From contig CANLPY010000001.1 in NCBI GenBank assembly GCA_947493165.1, forward strand, positions 372,001-436,000: a stretch of 64,000 nucleotides of DNA. Reading direction: 5' to 3'. Under the pieces are notes generated by a model. The model saw only the letters and a list, made by a program, of their open reading frames with translations, did no database searches and had not been told where the DNA came from. Of the stretch, positions 44,535 through 52,858 are shown piece after piece (position 1 is the first letter of the stretch; the number at the start of each line of letters is the position of its first letter). Position numbers and translations under genes: made by a program. The DNA is from an uncultured Erythrobacter sp. Its GTDB lineage: Bacteria; Pseudomonadota; Alphaproteobacteria; Sphingomonadales; Sphingomonadaceae.

Positions 44535-45821
44535 TTGGCAGATAAGCACGCGAAGCTCGAACTGGGCGGCGAGAATTATGAATTTCCAGTGCTGGAAGGC
44601 AGCACCGGCCCCGATGTTGTCGATATACGCAAGCTTTATGGCCAGACCGGCGCATTCACTTTCGACCCCGGTTACAAGTCAACTGCGAGCTGTGAAAGTG
44701 CGCTGACCTATATCGATGGTAACGAGGGCGTGCTGCTGCACCGCGGTTATCCAATCGGCCAATTGGCTGAGCATTCCAGCTTCATGGAAGTGTCCTATCT
44801 TCTGCTGAATGGCGAATTGCCAAGCGGTGATGAGTTAGACGATTTTTCCTACACCATCACCCGGCACACGATGCTTCACGATCAGCTGCGCCAGTTTGTC
44901 CAAGGTTTCCGCCGGGATGCACACCCGATGGCAATTATGTGCGGCGTGGTTGGTGCTTTGTCGGCGTTCTATCACGACAGCACTGATATTTCAGACCCTG
45001 AGCACCGTAAGATCAGCTCACACCGTTTGATTGCAAAAATGCCAACGATTGCTGCGATGGCGTACAAATATGCTGTCGGTCAGCCTTTCATGCAGCCAAA
45101 GAACGATCTGAGCTACACCGGCAACTTTCTGCGGATGACCTTTGGCGTTCCGGCCGAAGAATACGAAGTCCATCCTGCTATTGAAAAAGCGATGGACCGG
45201 ATCTTCATCCTTCACGCTGATCACGAACAGAACGCATCGACATCGACCGTGCGCCTTGCCGGTTCGTCGGGCGCGAACCCGTTTGCCTGTATCGCTGCGG
45301 GTATTGCCTGCCTTTGGGGTCCAGCGCACGGCGGGGCTAATGAAGCGGCGCTCAATATGCTGCAGGAAATCGGCTCACCCGATAAGATCCCGCATTACAT
45401 TGAGCGCGCCAAAGACAAGAACGATCCGTTCCGTCTAATGGGCTTTGGCCACCGCGTGTACAAAAACTACGATCCGCGTGCGACCGTCATGCAGCAAACG
45501 CTGCGTGAAGTGTTTGAGGCTCTAAACGTGACTGATCCAGTGTTCGAAACTGCTCTGCAGCTGGAAGAGCTCGCGTTGAACGATGATTATTTCAAGGAAA
45601 AGAAGCTGTTCCCGAACGTGGACTTCTATTCCGGTATTATCCTGTCATCGATTGGTTTCCCCACGACGATGTTCACGGCTCTATTCGCCCTCGCCCGTAC
45701 TGTGGGTTGGGTTGCGCAGTGGAACGAAATGATCTCTGACCCAGGTCAGGTTATCGGCCGTCCACGTCAGCTTTACACTGGCCCGACCCAGCGAGACTAC
45801 GTGCCGGTCGACAAGCGCTAA
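44535..45821 (+). CDS. gltA: Citrate synthase (type II)
   Basis: The 428-residue enzyme condenses acetyl-CoA and oxaloacetate at the head of the TCA cycle. Active-site histidines lie in [13 protein letters not shown] and [13 protein letters not shown]; the N-terminal domain typical of the NADH-sensitive hexameric type II is present. I place the start at the TTG at 44535 because GAGGAG (44522-44527) lies seven bases upstream and the residues after it fit the family start; an upstream TTG at 44520 overlaps that site. The stop overlaps the stop of the convergent kinase-like gene. Confidence 0.95.
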   Translation: MADKHAKLELGGENYEFPVLEGSTGPDVVDIRKLYGQTGAFTFDPGYKSTASCESALTYIDGNEGVLLHRGYPIGQLAEHSSFMEVSYLLLNGELPSGDELDDFSYTITRHTMLHDQLRQFVQGFRRDAHPMAIMCGVVGALSAFYHDSTDISDPEHRKISSHRLIAKMPTIAAMAYKYAVGQPFMQPKNDLSYTGNFLRMTFGVPAEEYEVHPAIEKAMDRIFILHADHEQNASTSTVRLAGSSGANPFACIAAGIACLWGPAHGGANEAALNMLQEIGSPDKIPHYIERAKDKNDPFRLMGFGHRVYKNYDPRATVMQQTLREVFEALNVTDPVFETALQLEELALNDDYFKEKKLFPNVDFYSGIILSSIGFPTTMFTALFALARTVGWVAQWNEMISDPGQVIGRPRQLYTGPTQRDYVPVDKR

Positions 45822-47209
45822 TCAGCGCGCGGTAATTTGAGAGTGAACCGGGAGCCTTCGCCTGGTTCACTTTTTACTGTCAAATCGCCTTCCATAACGC
45901 GCGCTAAGCGGCGTGAGATATACAGGCCAAGACCAGAGCCGCCGTCATTGTCACGGCCAAGCCGTTCAAATTTCTCGAATATGCGAGACGCCTGCTCTTC
46001 GCTTATGCCTGCGCCTTGATCAGTGACCGATACGCTGACCATTTCGCGTTTGCCGCCTATACTACCGTCCACATCGACAGTGACTTCGCTGTTTTCTGGA
46101 GAATAGGCGATGGCATTGCCAATCAGATTGATGAGCACCTGAAGGACGCGGCGAAATTCTGCTGAAGCCATGGCTACGCCTTCACCTTCCGGTAATTTGA
46201 CGACTATCCCGCGCTCTTTGGCGCGTACACCCAGAATACCTGCGGCGCGGCGCGCTGCATCGGCCAAATCAACGCCCTCGCGCGCGGTCGTGAAGTTCTC
46301 CGCTTCAACCACTTCCAAGTCAGCCAAATCTTCAAGCATTGCGTTGAGATGTTGCCCGGCTGCAGCGATATTGCCCGCATATTCTGCATATTCATCACGG
46401 ATTGGTCCTGCGAGCTTTGCTTTGATCGTCTCGGCATTGGCGATTAGTCGCGCAATAGGCTGGCGAAGCGCTGGTGTGAGCGAATTTCCGATCAGCCGCA
46501 TATGCCCCGTGTCATTGCGTTTTGTGCTTGGGCTTTCCTCGGATACGAGCGGTTGATGAGCGATCAGAAGCAGCTCGAACCCCCTCGGTGCCCCTGCCGT
46601 GGTTCCAAGCGGGATCAGTCGCGCTCGCCAAGACCGATCAGAGCCTGGCACCGTGCAATTTGCGCCATCAAGCAAGCGCCAATGCAAGGGTTGATGATGC
46701 GCGACACCGTCTAACTCGATGTATTGCGTCCAGCTTTTTCTAGTACCAGCATTAGCGGCATCCTGCAGCGCTTGCGCATCGCCAGCCAGCACCGACAAAA
46801 ATTGTACGTTCTGTTTGTGATCTAAGCGGATAACGATTTCCGCAGTTGCCCGATCAATGGCATCTAGGCGCGCTGAATTTTCAGCCTCGCTTTCCGCGAC
46901 AGCCTCGCGCCGGTGCCAATTCTCGATCAGCAATTCGCAGCCGCCTCCGGCATCGTCCGACAATGGGTGGATGCGAACGAAGCCGGTAATAACTTCTTCG
47001 CCATCAAAAGCGCTAAATTCACGAGCGAGCCGCAATCCAAATTTGCGTCCTTGCTGAACCAAATCCAGCAATTCAGGGACGGCAAGAACGCCGGGAATAT
47101 CCCCGCCGCACCGCGCATGAAGGTCTGCCAACGGGCCATCCGCAGTCAGGAGCCGATCCTTATGGTCGGTCAGGCCCTTTGCAGCCAGAAGAGTGTCAGT
47201 GCGCTCCAT
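45818..47209 (-). CDS. Histidine-kinase-like protein lacking the phospho-acceptor histidine
   Basis: The 463-residue protein has an N-terminal sensor-like region (about 40-225, no membrane segment), a dimerisation helix pair and a HATPase domain. The ATP site looks intact: N-box [11 protein letters not shown] (361-371), G1 DQGAGIS (397-403), F-box FEKFERLG (411-418) and G2 GSGLGLYIS (424-432). In the H-box, where SHELRTPL is expected, the protein reads TPALRQPI (245-252), so proline P246 replaces the histidine. It therefore should not autophosphorylate normally. It is the last gene of a four-gene minus-strand group. Confidence 0.82.
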   Translation of the reverse strand: MERTDTLLAAKGLTDHKDRLLTADGPLADLHARCGGDIPGVLAVPELLDLVQQGRKFGLRLAREFSAFDGEEVITGFVRIHPLSDDAGGGCELLIENWHRREAVAESEAENSARLDAIDRATAEIVIRLDHKQNVQFLSVLAGDAQALQDAANAGTRKSWTQYIELDGVAHHQPLHWRLLDGANCTVPGSDRSWRARLIPLGTTAGAPRGFELLLIAHQPLVSEESPSTKRNDTGHMRLIGNSLTPALRQPIARLIANAETIKAKLAGPIRDEYAEYAGNIAAAGQHLNAMLEDLADLEVVEAENFTTAREGVDLADAARRAAGILGVRAKERGIVVKLPEGEGVAMASAEFRRVLQVLINLIGNAIAYSPENSEVTVDVDGSIGGKREMVSVSVTDQGAGISEEQASRIFEKFERLGRDNDGGSGLGLYISRRLARVMEGDLTVKSEPGEGSRFTLKLPRAD

Positions 47210-47215
47210 CGCTGC

Positions 47216-48193
47216 CTATTCAGCCTTCTGTGCGTTTGCAGGAGCATCTGCGCGGGCGTCTGCCTGACTGATCATTGTCTGTGCACGATCAGGTAGCAGG
47301 TCATCAAACCCCCGGGGAAGCTTCTTTTCCGGATGGAGTATCGTAAATTGTTGCTCGATCTCATCCTCAATCAATCCTGCTGCACGCAAACTTAAAGCCA
47401 GGCGGGCTGATTGACGTGGGTGGCATGACAACACGGCCAATTCGCGCGGCTGTTTCGTCAAAACATTGAGCGCAGTCGTGAACAGCGCCAACCCCGCATG
47501 TTCGAGCGATAGCGCGGCTCTCACCCCGCCGCGCAAGGCCGAAACCAATCGAGCTAGCAGCCCCGCTCGGGTAGCGCCCTCATCATAATCTGACCTAAGG
47601 GCAGCCAGACTGTCCTTTAAACCAGCCTCACCTGATGTATCGCCGTGTGAGTTTTGTGCGTGGATCCATAATTGCAGCAGATGATGAAACATATCCGCAG
47701 GAAGCTCACGCAGTGGCATTTCCATCCGCTTACTAGACTGGACAAAACGAGACTGGGCAGCGAGCGTGGTCATTGCCAATTCAGCCACTTCGGCATTGGT
47801 CGATGCTATGAGTTCCTGCAACAGCGGTGTCAAAACTGGATCGAGCGCAGCTTTCGCTTCTAGGCGCTCCGTAAGATACCCTTCCATCGCCATCGCATAA
47901 CAATGGCTTAGCACTGCACCATCGCTGGCCAGAAAGTCGGTAAAGCGATCAGCATCACTGGCGGCGTATTCTGTATCTCGTGATGCAAGCAATTGGTGAG
48001 CAATGTGGCCAAGAATACCTCTCAGTCGAGCGACCAAGGCCTCGCTAACCAATGATCCGCCAGAGCCAGACAACATGTGCGTAAGCACAGGTGCAACCCC
48101 GCTCAAGGCAAGGTCACCGCGCGTCAATTCGTCCCGCAAAATGGTTTCGATCGCTGAATGCGCCGATCTGTCCATTGTGGCTCCGTCCATCAC
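47216..48193 (-). CDS. Uncharacterised alpha-helical protein
   Basis: The 325-residue protein has no signal peptide or membrane segment and appears almost entirely helical, rich in Ala, Leu and Arg (ALVARLRGILGHIAHQLLAS, LTPLLQELIASTNAEVAELAMTTLAAQ). The C-terminal tail is Ala/Asp-rich and disordered-looking. I do not recognise a family. It is six bases upstream of the kinase-like gene and 37 bases downstream of the nucleotidyltransferase-like membrane gene, so it belongs to the same probable operon. Several Met codons are available near the N-terminus; the first is used. Confidence 0.72.
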   Translation of the reverse strand: MMDGATMDRSAHSAIETILRDELTRGDLALSGVAPVLTHMLSGSGGSLVSEALVARLRGILGHIAHQLLASRDTEYAASDADRFTDFLASDGAVLSHCYAMAMEGYLTERLEAKAALDPVLTPLLQELIASTNAEVAELAMTTLAAQSRFVQSSKRMEMPLRELPADMFHHLLQLWIHAQNSHGDTSGEAGLKDSLAALRSDYDEGATRAGLLARLVSALRGGVRAALSLEHAGLALFTTALNVLTKQPRELAVLSCHPRQSARLALSLRAAGLIEDEIEQQFTILHPEKKLPRGFDDLLPDRAQTMISQADARADAPANAQKAE

Positions 48194-48230
48194 GCCGCGA
48201 TACGCCCGTATTGCTTAAGCCAGTATTAGC

Positions 48231-49454
48231 TCAATACGCACGAAACCGCAGTATGCATTGCGCTAAAGCCAATGCAGCAAAAACGGCAATGCCAAGCGGC
48301 AGCTGTCCGATAATGGCACAAACTGCGAAAGCAATCAGATGGGTTGTCCGATCGGCCCAAAACCCTGCGATCGCGGTGGAATTAACGGTACTAGACAGCC
48401 GAGCTAGTCCGATGGCGAGTACGGGCAGCGCAGCTTCTGCCGGGTCTATCGCCGGCGTAAGGGCTGGGATCATCAACGCAGTCACTGCAAGAATGTCCTG
48501 CAACGCGTTCAATATACGAGAGCTTTTCTCTTTCTTCGAGGTACCAAAAATGCTGGATCTGAGGCGCGTTCCAGCCCTGCTCATTGCCAGCGTGAATGCT
48601 CCTACTGCGCCAAGCAACAGCCCGAATACGCTAAGTTCAACCCACGAGGCGCCGACCATAGCCGCGCTCGCTGCGATCCCCACAATCGCTAGCAGGAGCG
48701 GCCCTTGCTCCAGCCCTTTAGGAGCCAATTTTTGCACTATTAGCCCAGCAAGCGCCCTGCCCGGTCCTGTCCATGGCGCAACCTCGGCTCCGCGAGCCAC
48801 AAGCGCGATTTGCCGTTTTTCAAGCTCATCCGCATCGCTAGCGAGCAGCCACTCGCCTTCATTGACCGCTTCGATATCGAGCGGCATGTCCTTCACGCCC
48901 GATTGTAGCGCCAATCTGAGCAGTAGTGACATGGTGTCGCCATCTGCCGGTAATTCGGCCAATCTCTCAACAACACTGCCACGCAGCACGGCCAAGCCAG
49001 CCCATGCCCGGGTGGCATCAATTCGTTCAAAATCAGCTGGAAATTCGCTTGCTTGGGAAGAGCTTGCGGGAAGTGTCGCGACCACCCTTCCCTTGCTGAG
49101 AAAGCTCTGGGCCAGATAGGGCTCGATCACCAGACCGTCCAAAATCATGAGGAGGTCTTGGTCAGCCGTAATCAGCCCAACCAATTGCAACGGCCCCCTG
49201 ATCGCGTGAAATTGCACGCCATCCGCTTCGGCTAAATGCTGAATTTCGAGGATTTCTGGAGTTGCGGCTTCACACAGGCAAATCAACCGGTCACATTCTA
49301 ACTTGCGCAGCAGATCGTATTGCCAAGCGATTACGCTACGCCCGCTGAGCGTTTGAAAAGCGCGCAGATCACCTGTGTCGGTGCGTTTCAGTGCTGCAAT
49401 CAAAGCGGTGCGCAAGGGTTGAGTTCCTCCTGTGTAGACGGAGGTAAGCTGCAA
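48231..49454 (-). CDS. Membrane protein with nucleotidyltransferase-like N-terminal domain
   Basis: The 407-residue protein combines a soluble N-terminal half (about 1-240) resembling a degenerate nucleotidyltransferase/GT-A fold (ALIAALKRTD, RSVIAWQYDLLRKLECDRLICLCE, LLMILDGLVIEP) with a C-terminal half of several membrane segments (about 255-300, 330-355, 375-400). Fusions of a nucleotidyltransferase to a CDP-alcohol phosphatidyltransferase have this outline, but the catalytic DG(x)2AR motif of the latter is not visible. Function is therefore unknown. It lies between the Hpt-like and the helical protein genes. Confidence 0.7.
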   Translation of the reverse strand: MQLTSVYTGGTQPLRTALIAALKRTDTGDLRAFQTLSGRSVIAWQYDLLRKLECDRLICLCEAATPEILEIQHLAEADGVQFHAIRGPLQLVGLITADQDLLMILDGLVIEPYLAQSFLSKGRVVATLPASSSQASEFPADFERIDATRAWAGLAVLRGSVVERLAELPADGDTMSLLLRLALQSGVKDMPLDIEAVNEGEWLLASDADELEKRQIALVARGAEVAPWTGPGRALAGLIVQKLAPKGLEQGPLLLAIVGIAASAAMVGASWVELSVFGLLLGAVGAFTLAMSRAGTRLRSSIFGTSKKEKSSRILNALQDILAVTALMIPALTPAIDPAEAALPVLAIGLARLSSTVNSTAIAGFWADRTTHLIAFAVCAIIGQLPLGIAVFAALALAQCILRFRAY

Positions 49455-49512
49455 TGGCGTACTAAGCCAAGCACTCGCCCTGCATTTTTGCCGAAAATCT
49501 TATGGGGTAAAG

Positions 49513-49821
49513 TTAGGTCTGAGCCTTCGCAAAGCGATCCAGAACAGCCTCAATCTCACGCACAGCCGCAGGTTCGCCCGGCGCGCAAGTAAGAGCATGT
49601 TCTGTCGCCAGATACAGCTCCTCCGCGTGGAAACTGGCGGCGAGACCTTGCAAGCGCATGACAGCAACATTCCAGTTGCCATCGCAACGCGAACGTTTGA
49701 GCAAGTCAAGCTGACGCTGTGCGCTTTCTATAAACGCTCCGCGCAACTCATTGTGCAGGGCTGGATCGTTACCAGCTGCTGCAGCGAGCGTCGCATCAAG
49801 AGCACCACTTTCATAGGACAT
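49513..49821 (-). CDS. Hpt-like four-helix protein lacking the phospho-histidine
   Basis: The 102-residue protein has the length and helix pattern of a histidine phosphotransfer domain. At the active-site helix, where AHxLKGSA is expected, it reads VMRLQGLAASF: methionine M55 replaces the histidine and glutamine replaces the lysine. It is thus probably a binding partner rather than a phosphotransferase. It is the first gene of the minus-strand group and is divergent from the coiled-coil gene, 70 bases away. Confidence 0.72.
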   Translation of the reverse strand: MSYESGALDATLAAAAGNDPALHNELRGAFIESAQRQLDLLKRSRCDGNWNVAVMRLQGLAASFHAEELYLATEHALTCAPGEPAAVREIEAVLDRFAKAQT

Positions 49822-49891
49822 ACAGGGCGCTTTATCGCCTGAGAGTTAATGCGGGGTTTATCCTGTGCCTGCTTGTGGTATCTAGAAGCCT

Positions 49892-52546
49892 ATGTCCGGG
49901 GAACCACACATCAGGGCCGTAGGGCCGCAAGCCGCGCAAGATGCGCCTGTCGAAACCGCCGATAGTGAGGAGTTAGAGGCGGCAGGGTCGTTTGAAGACG
50001 AACTCGAATTGTCCGATGCTTTTGTAGAAGACGGTGCGTTCGAAGATCCTGATTATGGTCTCGCCCGCTCGCGCTTTGGGTGGCTCGTTCCAACAGCTGC
50101 GGTGCTGGCCATTCTTGTATGGACCGGCTTTTATCTTTGGGCCTTAAGCGGCGAACTTCTCAGCGGTTCTAGCACGCCCAGGCAATGGACACGTTGGATT
50201 ATCGATTGGTCCGTTCCGGTCCTTTTGATTGGCATCGGTTGGCTGGTCGCAATGCGTAATTCCAACCGAGAGGCGCGACGTTTTGCAGATACCGCAGCGA
50301 TGCTTTCGGCTGAATCCAGTGAGCTTGAAACGCGTCTCGGCGTGGTCAACCGTGAGCTGAGCCTTGCCCGCGAGTTTCTAAGCAGTCAGTCGCTTGAGCT
50401 GGAAAGTCTTGGCCGGATTGCTAGCGAGCGCATATCGACTCATGCTGACGAGCTGCAAACGCTGATTAAAAACAACGGCAAGCAAGTCGACAAGATCGGC
50501 AGCGCGAGCGATACCGCCCTCGCCAATATGAGCAAATTGCGTGATGATTTGCCGGTTATTGCGACTTCGGCGCGCGATGTCTCCAATCAGGTGGGCAATG
50601 CAGGTAGGACATCGCACGAACAGTTGGAAAAGCTGATTGCTGGATTTGAACGGCTCAATGACTTTGGTCAGGCCAGCGAAAGTCAGGTGACTGCTCTCAG
50701 CGGCAAGATTGACGAGACGCTAACTGGATTCGAAACGCAGCTGGCGCAGATCGAAGAGCAAACGGCAGAGCGGTTTACCGCTCTTAATGAAAAGACAGAT
50801 GAATTCCGCACTGAACTCAACAATCGCGAAGTCGGTGCGCTCGCTTCAATGCGTCAGCGCGCTGAAACGCTGCGTGAGGGATTGAGTGAGTTGGACGGTG
50901 AGTTCACCGCGCAAGAGAAAAAATCGCTGGATGCGGTGCAAGCGCGGATCGCCATGTTACGCGGCGAAGGTGAAGTACTGGCTGCAAATCTGCGTGAGGC
51001 TGAGACCAGTGCATTAGAGGCTCTGAGAGCTTCAAAAGATCGCCTGCACTCCGAAATCAGCGAAACTATCGGATCGCTCGATAAGCTGGACAAACAGGCA
51101 ATTGCCTCTGCGAAATCGCGCATTGACGGGCTGAATGCCGAAGCGACACGCTTTGAAAACTTGCTGAGCCAGCGCGGCGTGCAGTTTGCTGAACAAATGT
51201 CTACACGTCAGGACGAATTCGAAACGCGCGAAGCGCAATCAACCGAAGTGCTCGCACAGCGTTTGGCAGAATTGGACGAGGCGCTTGCTGAAAGACGCGA
51301 AGCGCAGGTTTCAGAGACAGAAAAGCTCGTCATGCACAGCGAGGACATGCGCGAGAAGCTGGATCAGCTTGGCACATTGTTCGAGGAGGTTTCTGACCGG
51401 AGCGACACGGCTCGCGACAGTGTTGAAAAAGGTTTGGCAAGCTTGGGTGAGCAACTGGCGCAGAACCGCACTGAGCTTGCTGAAACTGAAGCTCAGATTG
51501 CTACGCTGACTGATAGCGGTTTGCGCTTACTTGAAATGATCCAGTCAGGCGCTAAACATGCGCGGGAAGACTTCGCGCAAGCCGTGGACGCTTCTGCCGA
51601 CAAAATGTCGAATGTGGAAGAACGCGCATTCCTGCTCAGCGATAAAATGAGTGAGACGAGTGAGCGCTCTTTGATCCTGAAGGACCAGCTGGAAACAGCC
51701 CGCGTCAGCGTGGAAGAGGCTGACGGATCAATCGATGCTATGCAGGCAAAACTGGCTGAGAAGACCGAGGAAACACTGGCCAAGCTGCAAGGCTTGCGCG
51801 GTCATCTTGCGAAACTGACTGGTGAGACTGAAGCGCTCTCTGACGGCACGCAAGATCGTCTACGCGCGGCCATTGCCGAGCTTGAAACAGCGACGCATTC
51901 CGCTTTTGCAGCAATTGAAGAAGGGACCAGCACGCGCATGACTGCGTTGGCCCAAAACGTCGGCGCGCAAGCGGTTGAGGCGCTGGACAAATCTCTGCGC
52001 AGCGAAAGCGCAGAAATTATCGGAAAGCTTGAACAATCAGCAGCGCATGCATCAGGCGTCGGCCGAGAAGCGGCAACGCAATTGCGTGATCAGCTTGTCA
52101 AAGTGAATGAGCTTACAGGGAATCTTGAGCAGCGTGTCACCCGCGCGCGGGAATTGGCCGAAGAGCAGGTTGATAACGACTTTGCGCGGCGCATGGCCCT
52201 TATCACGGATAGTCTCAATTCAAGCGCGATCGACATCACGTCAGCTCTATCGAGCGAAGTGACCGACACCGCCTGGGAAGACTATTTGAAGGGCGATCGC
52301 GGTATATTCACCCGGCGAGCGGTGCGTTTGATCGACAATGGTGAAGCGCGTGAGATCGCTGATCTGTACCAGCGTGATGAAGCGTTTCGTGGCAATGTCA
52401 GCCGCTATATCCATGATTTTGAGGCAATGCTGCGTTCGATGCTCTCAACCCGCGATGGCAACGCCTTGAGCGTAACCGTTCTGGGCTCGGATATGGGCAA
52501 GCTCTATGTGCTGCTTGCTCAGGCGATTGAGCGCTTGCGGAACTAA
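49892..52546 (+). CDS. Large membrane-anchored coiled-coil protein of unknown function
   Basis: The 884-residue protein has an acidic N-terminal region (1-60), two membrane segments (about 64-87 and 103-121), a very long alpha-helical coiled-coil region (about 130-780) and a compact C-terminal domain (about 780-884) with WEDYLKGDRGIFTRRAVRL, RYIHDFEAMLRSML and LGSDMGKLYVLLAQAIERL. The coiled coil and anchor suggest a structural or methyl-accepting-like scaffold, but no HAMP or signalling motif is seen. It is divergent from the Hpt-like/kinase-like gene group. Confidence 0.82.
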   Translation: MSGEPHIRAVGPQAAQDAPVETADSEELEAAGSFEDELELSDAFVEDGAFEDPDYGLARSRFGWLVPTAAVLAILVWTGFYLWALSGELLSGSSTPRQWTRWIIDWSVPVLLIGIGWLVAMRNSNREARRFADTAAMLSAESSELETRLGVVNRELSLAREFLSSQSLELESLGRIASERISTHADELQTLIKNNGKQVDKIGSASDTALANMSKLRDDLPVIATSARDVSNQVGNAGRTSHEQLEKLIAGFERLNDFGQASESQVTALSGKIDETLTGFETQLAQIEEQTAERFTALNEKTDEFRTELNNREVGALASMRQRAETLREGLSELDGEFTAQEKKSLDAVQARIAMLRGEGEVLAANLREAETSALEALRASKDRLHSEISETIGSLDKLDKQAIASAKSRIDGLNAEATRFENLLSQRGVQFAEQMSTRQDEFETREAQSTEVLAQRLAELDEALAERREAQVSETEKLVMHSEDMREKLDQLGTLFEEVSDRSDTARDSVEKGLASLGEQLAQNRTELAETEAQIATLTDSGLRLLEMIQSGAKHAREDFAQAVDASADKMSNVEERAFLLSDKMSETSERSLILKDQLETARVSVEEADGSIDAMQAKLAEKTEETLAKLQGLRGHLAKLTGETEALSDGTQDRLRAAIAELETATHSAFAAIEEGTSTRMTALAQNVGAQAVEALDKSLRSESAEIIGKLEQSAAHASGVGREAATQLRDQLVKVNELTGNLEQRVTRARELAEEQVDNDFARRMALITDSLNSSAIDITSALSSEVTDTAWEDYLKGDRGIFTRRAVRLIDNGEAREIADLYQRDEAFRGNVSRYIHDFEAMLRSMLSTRDGNALSVTVLGSDMGKLYVLLAQAIERLRN

Positions 52547-52573
52547 TACCGACGCGGACCGCTCTCCGCTTGC

Positions 52574-52858
52574 TTAGCGTTGAGTGCTAGCTGGCGGCTC
52601 GGGGAAGATGTTCATATCATCAGGACTGATCCAGCCAAATTCGTAATTGAGCACGAATAGACTGGTTAGCACGATGGCGATGACAGTTGCACGGATAACA
52701 AGTTTGCCAGGACGAAAACTGACTGGTGCGCTCTCTGCCTGCCCCGGTATGATCGCTTCGCCGGTTTCGTCAGGTGTGCGGATGCCGAACGGCAGCATCG
52801 TAAACGCCGTCATCACCCAAAACAGCAGGTAAATCGCGACGATAGAAGTCCACTGCAT
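52574..52858 (-). CDS. DUF1467 family membrane protein
   Basis: The 94-residue protein has two membrane segments (about 4-26 and 53-77) with the DUF1467 pattern IYLLFWVMTAFTMLPFGIRTPDE. Function is unknown. The start overlaps the rnj stop (TGATG), so it is translated from the nuo-birA-coaX-rnj transcript, its usual location in alphaproteobacteria. Confidence 0.92.
   Translation of the reverse strand: MQWTSIVAIYLLFWVMTAFTMLPFGIRTPDETGEAIIPGQAESAPVSFRPGKLVIRATVIAIVLTSLFVLNYEFGWISPDDMNIFPEPPASTQR

Noticed and set aside
48091..49119. 342-codon Ser/Ala-rich open frame on the plus strand
   Set aside because: It is antisense to two minus-strand genes that have normal composition and spacing; the Ser/Ala/Pro-rich product is typical of a shadow frame.
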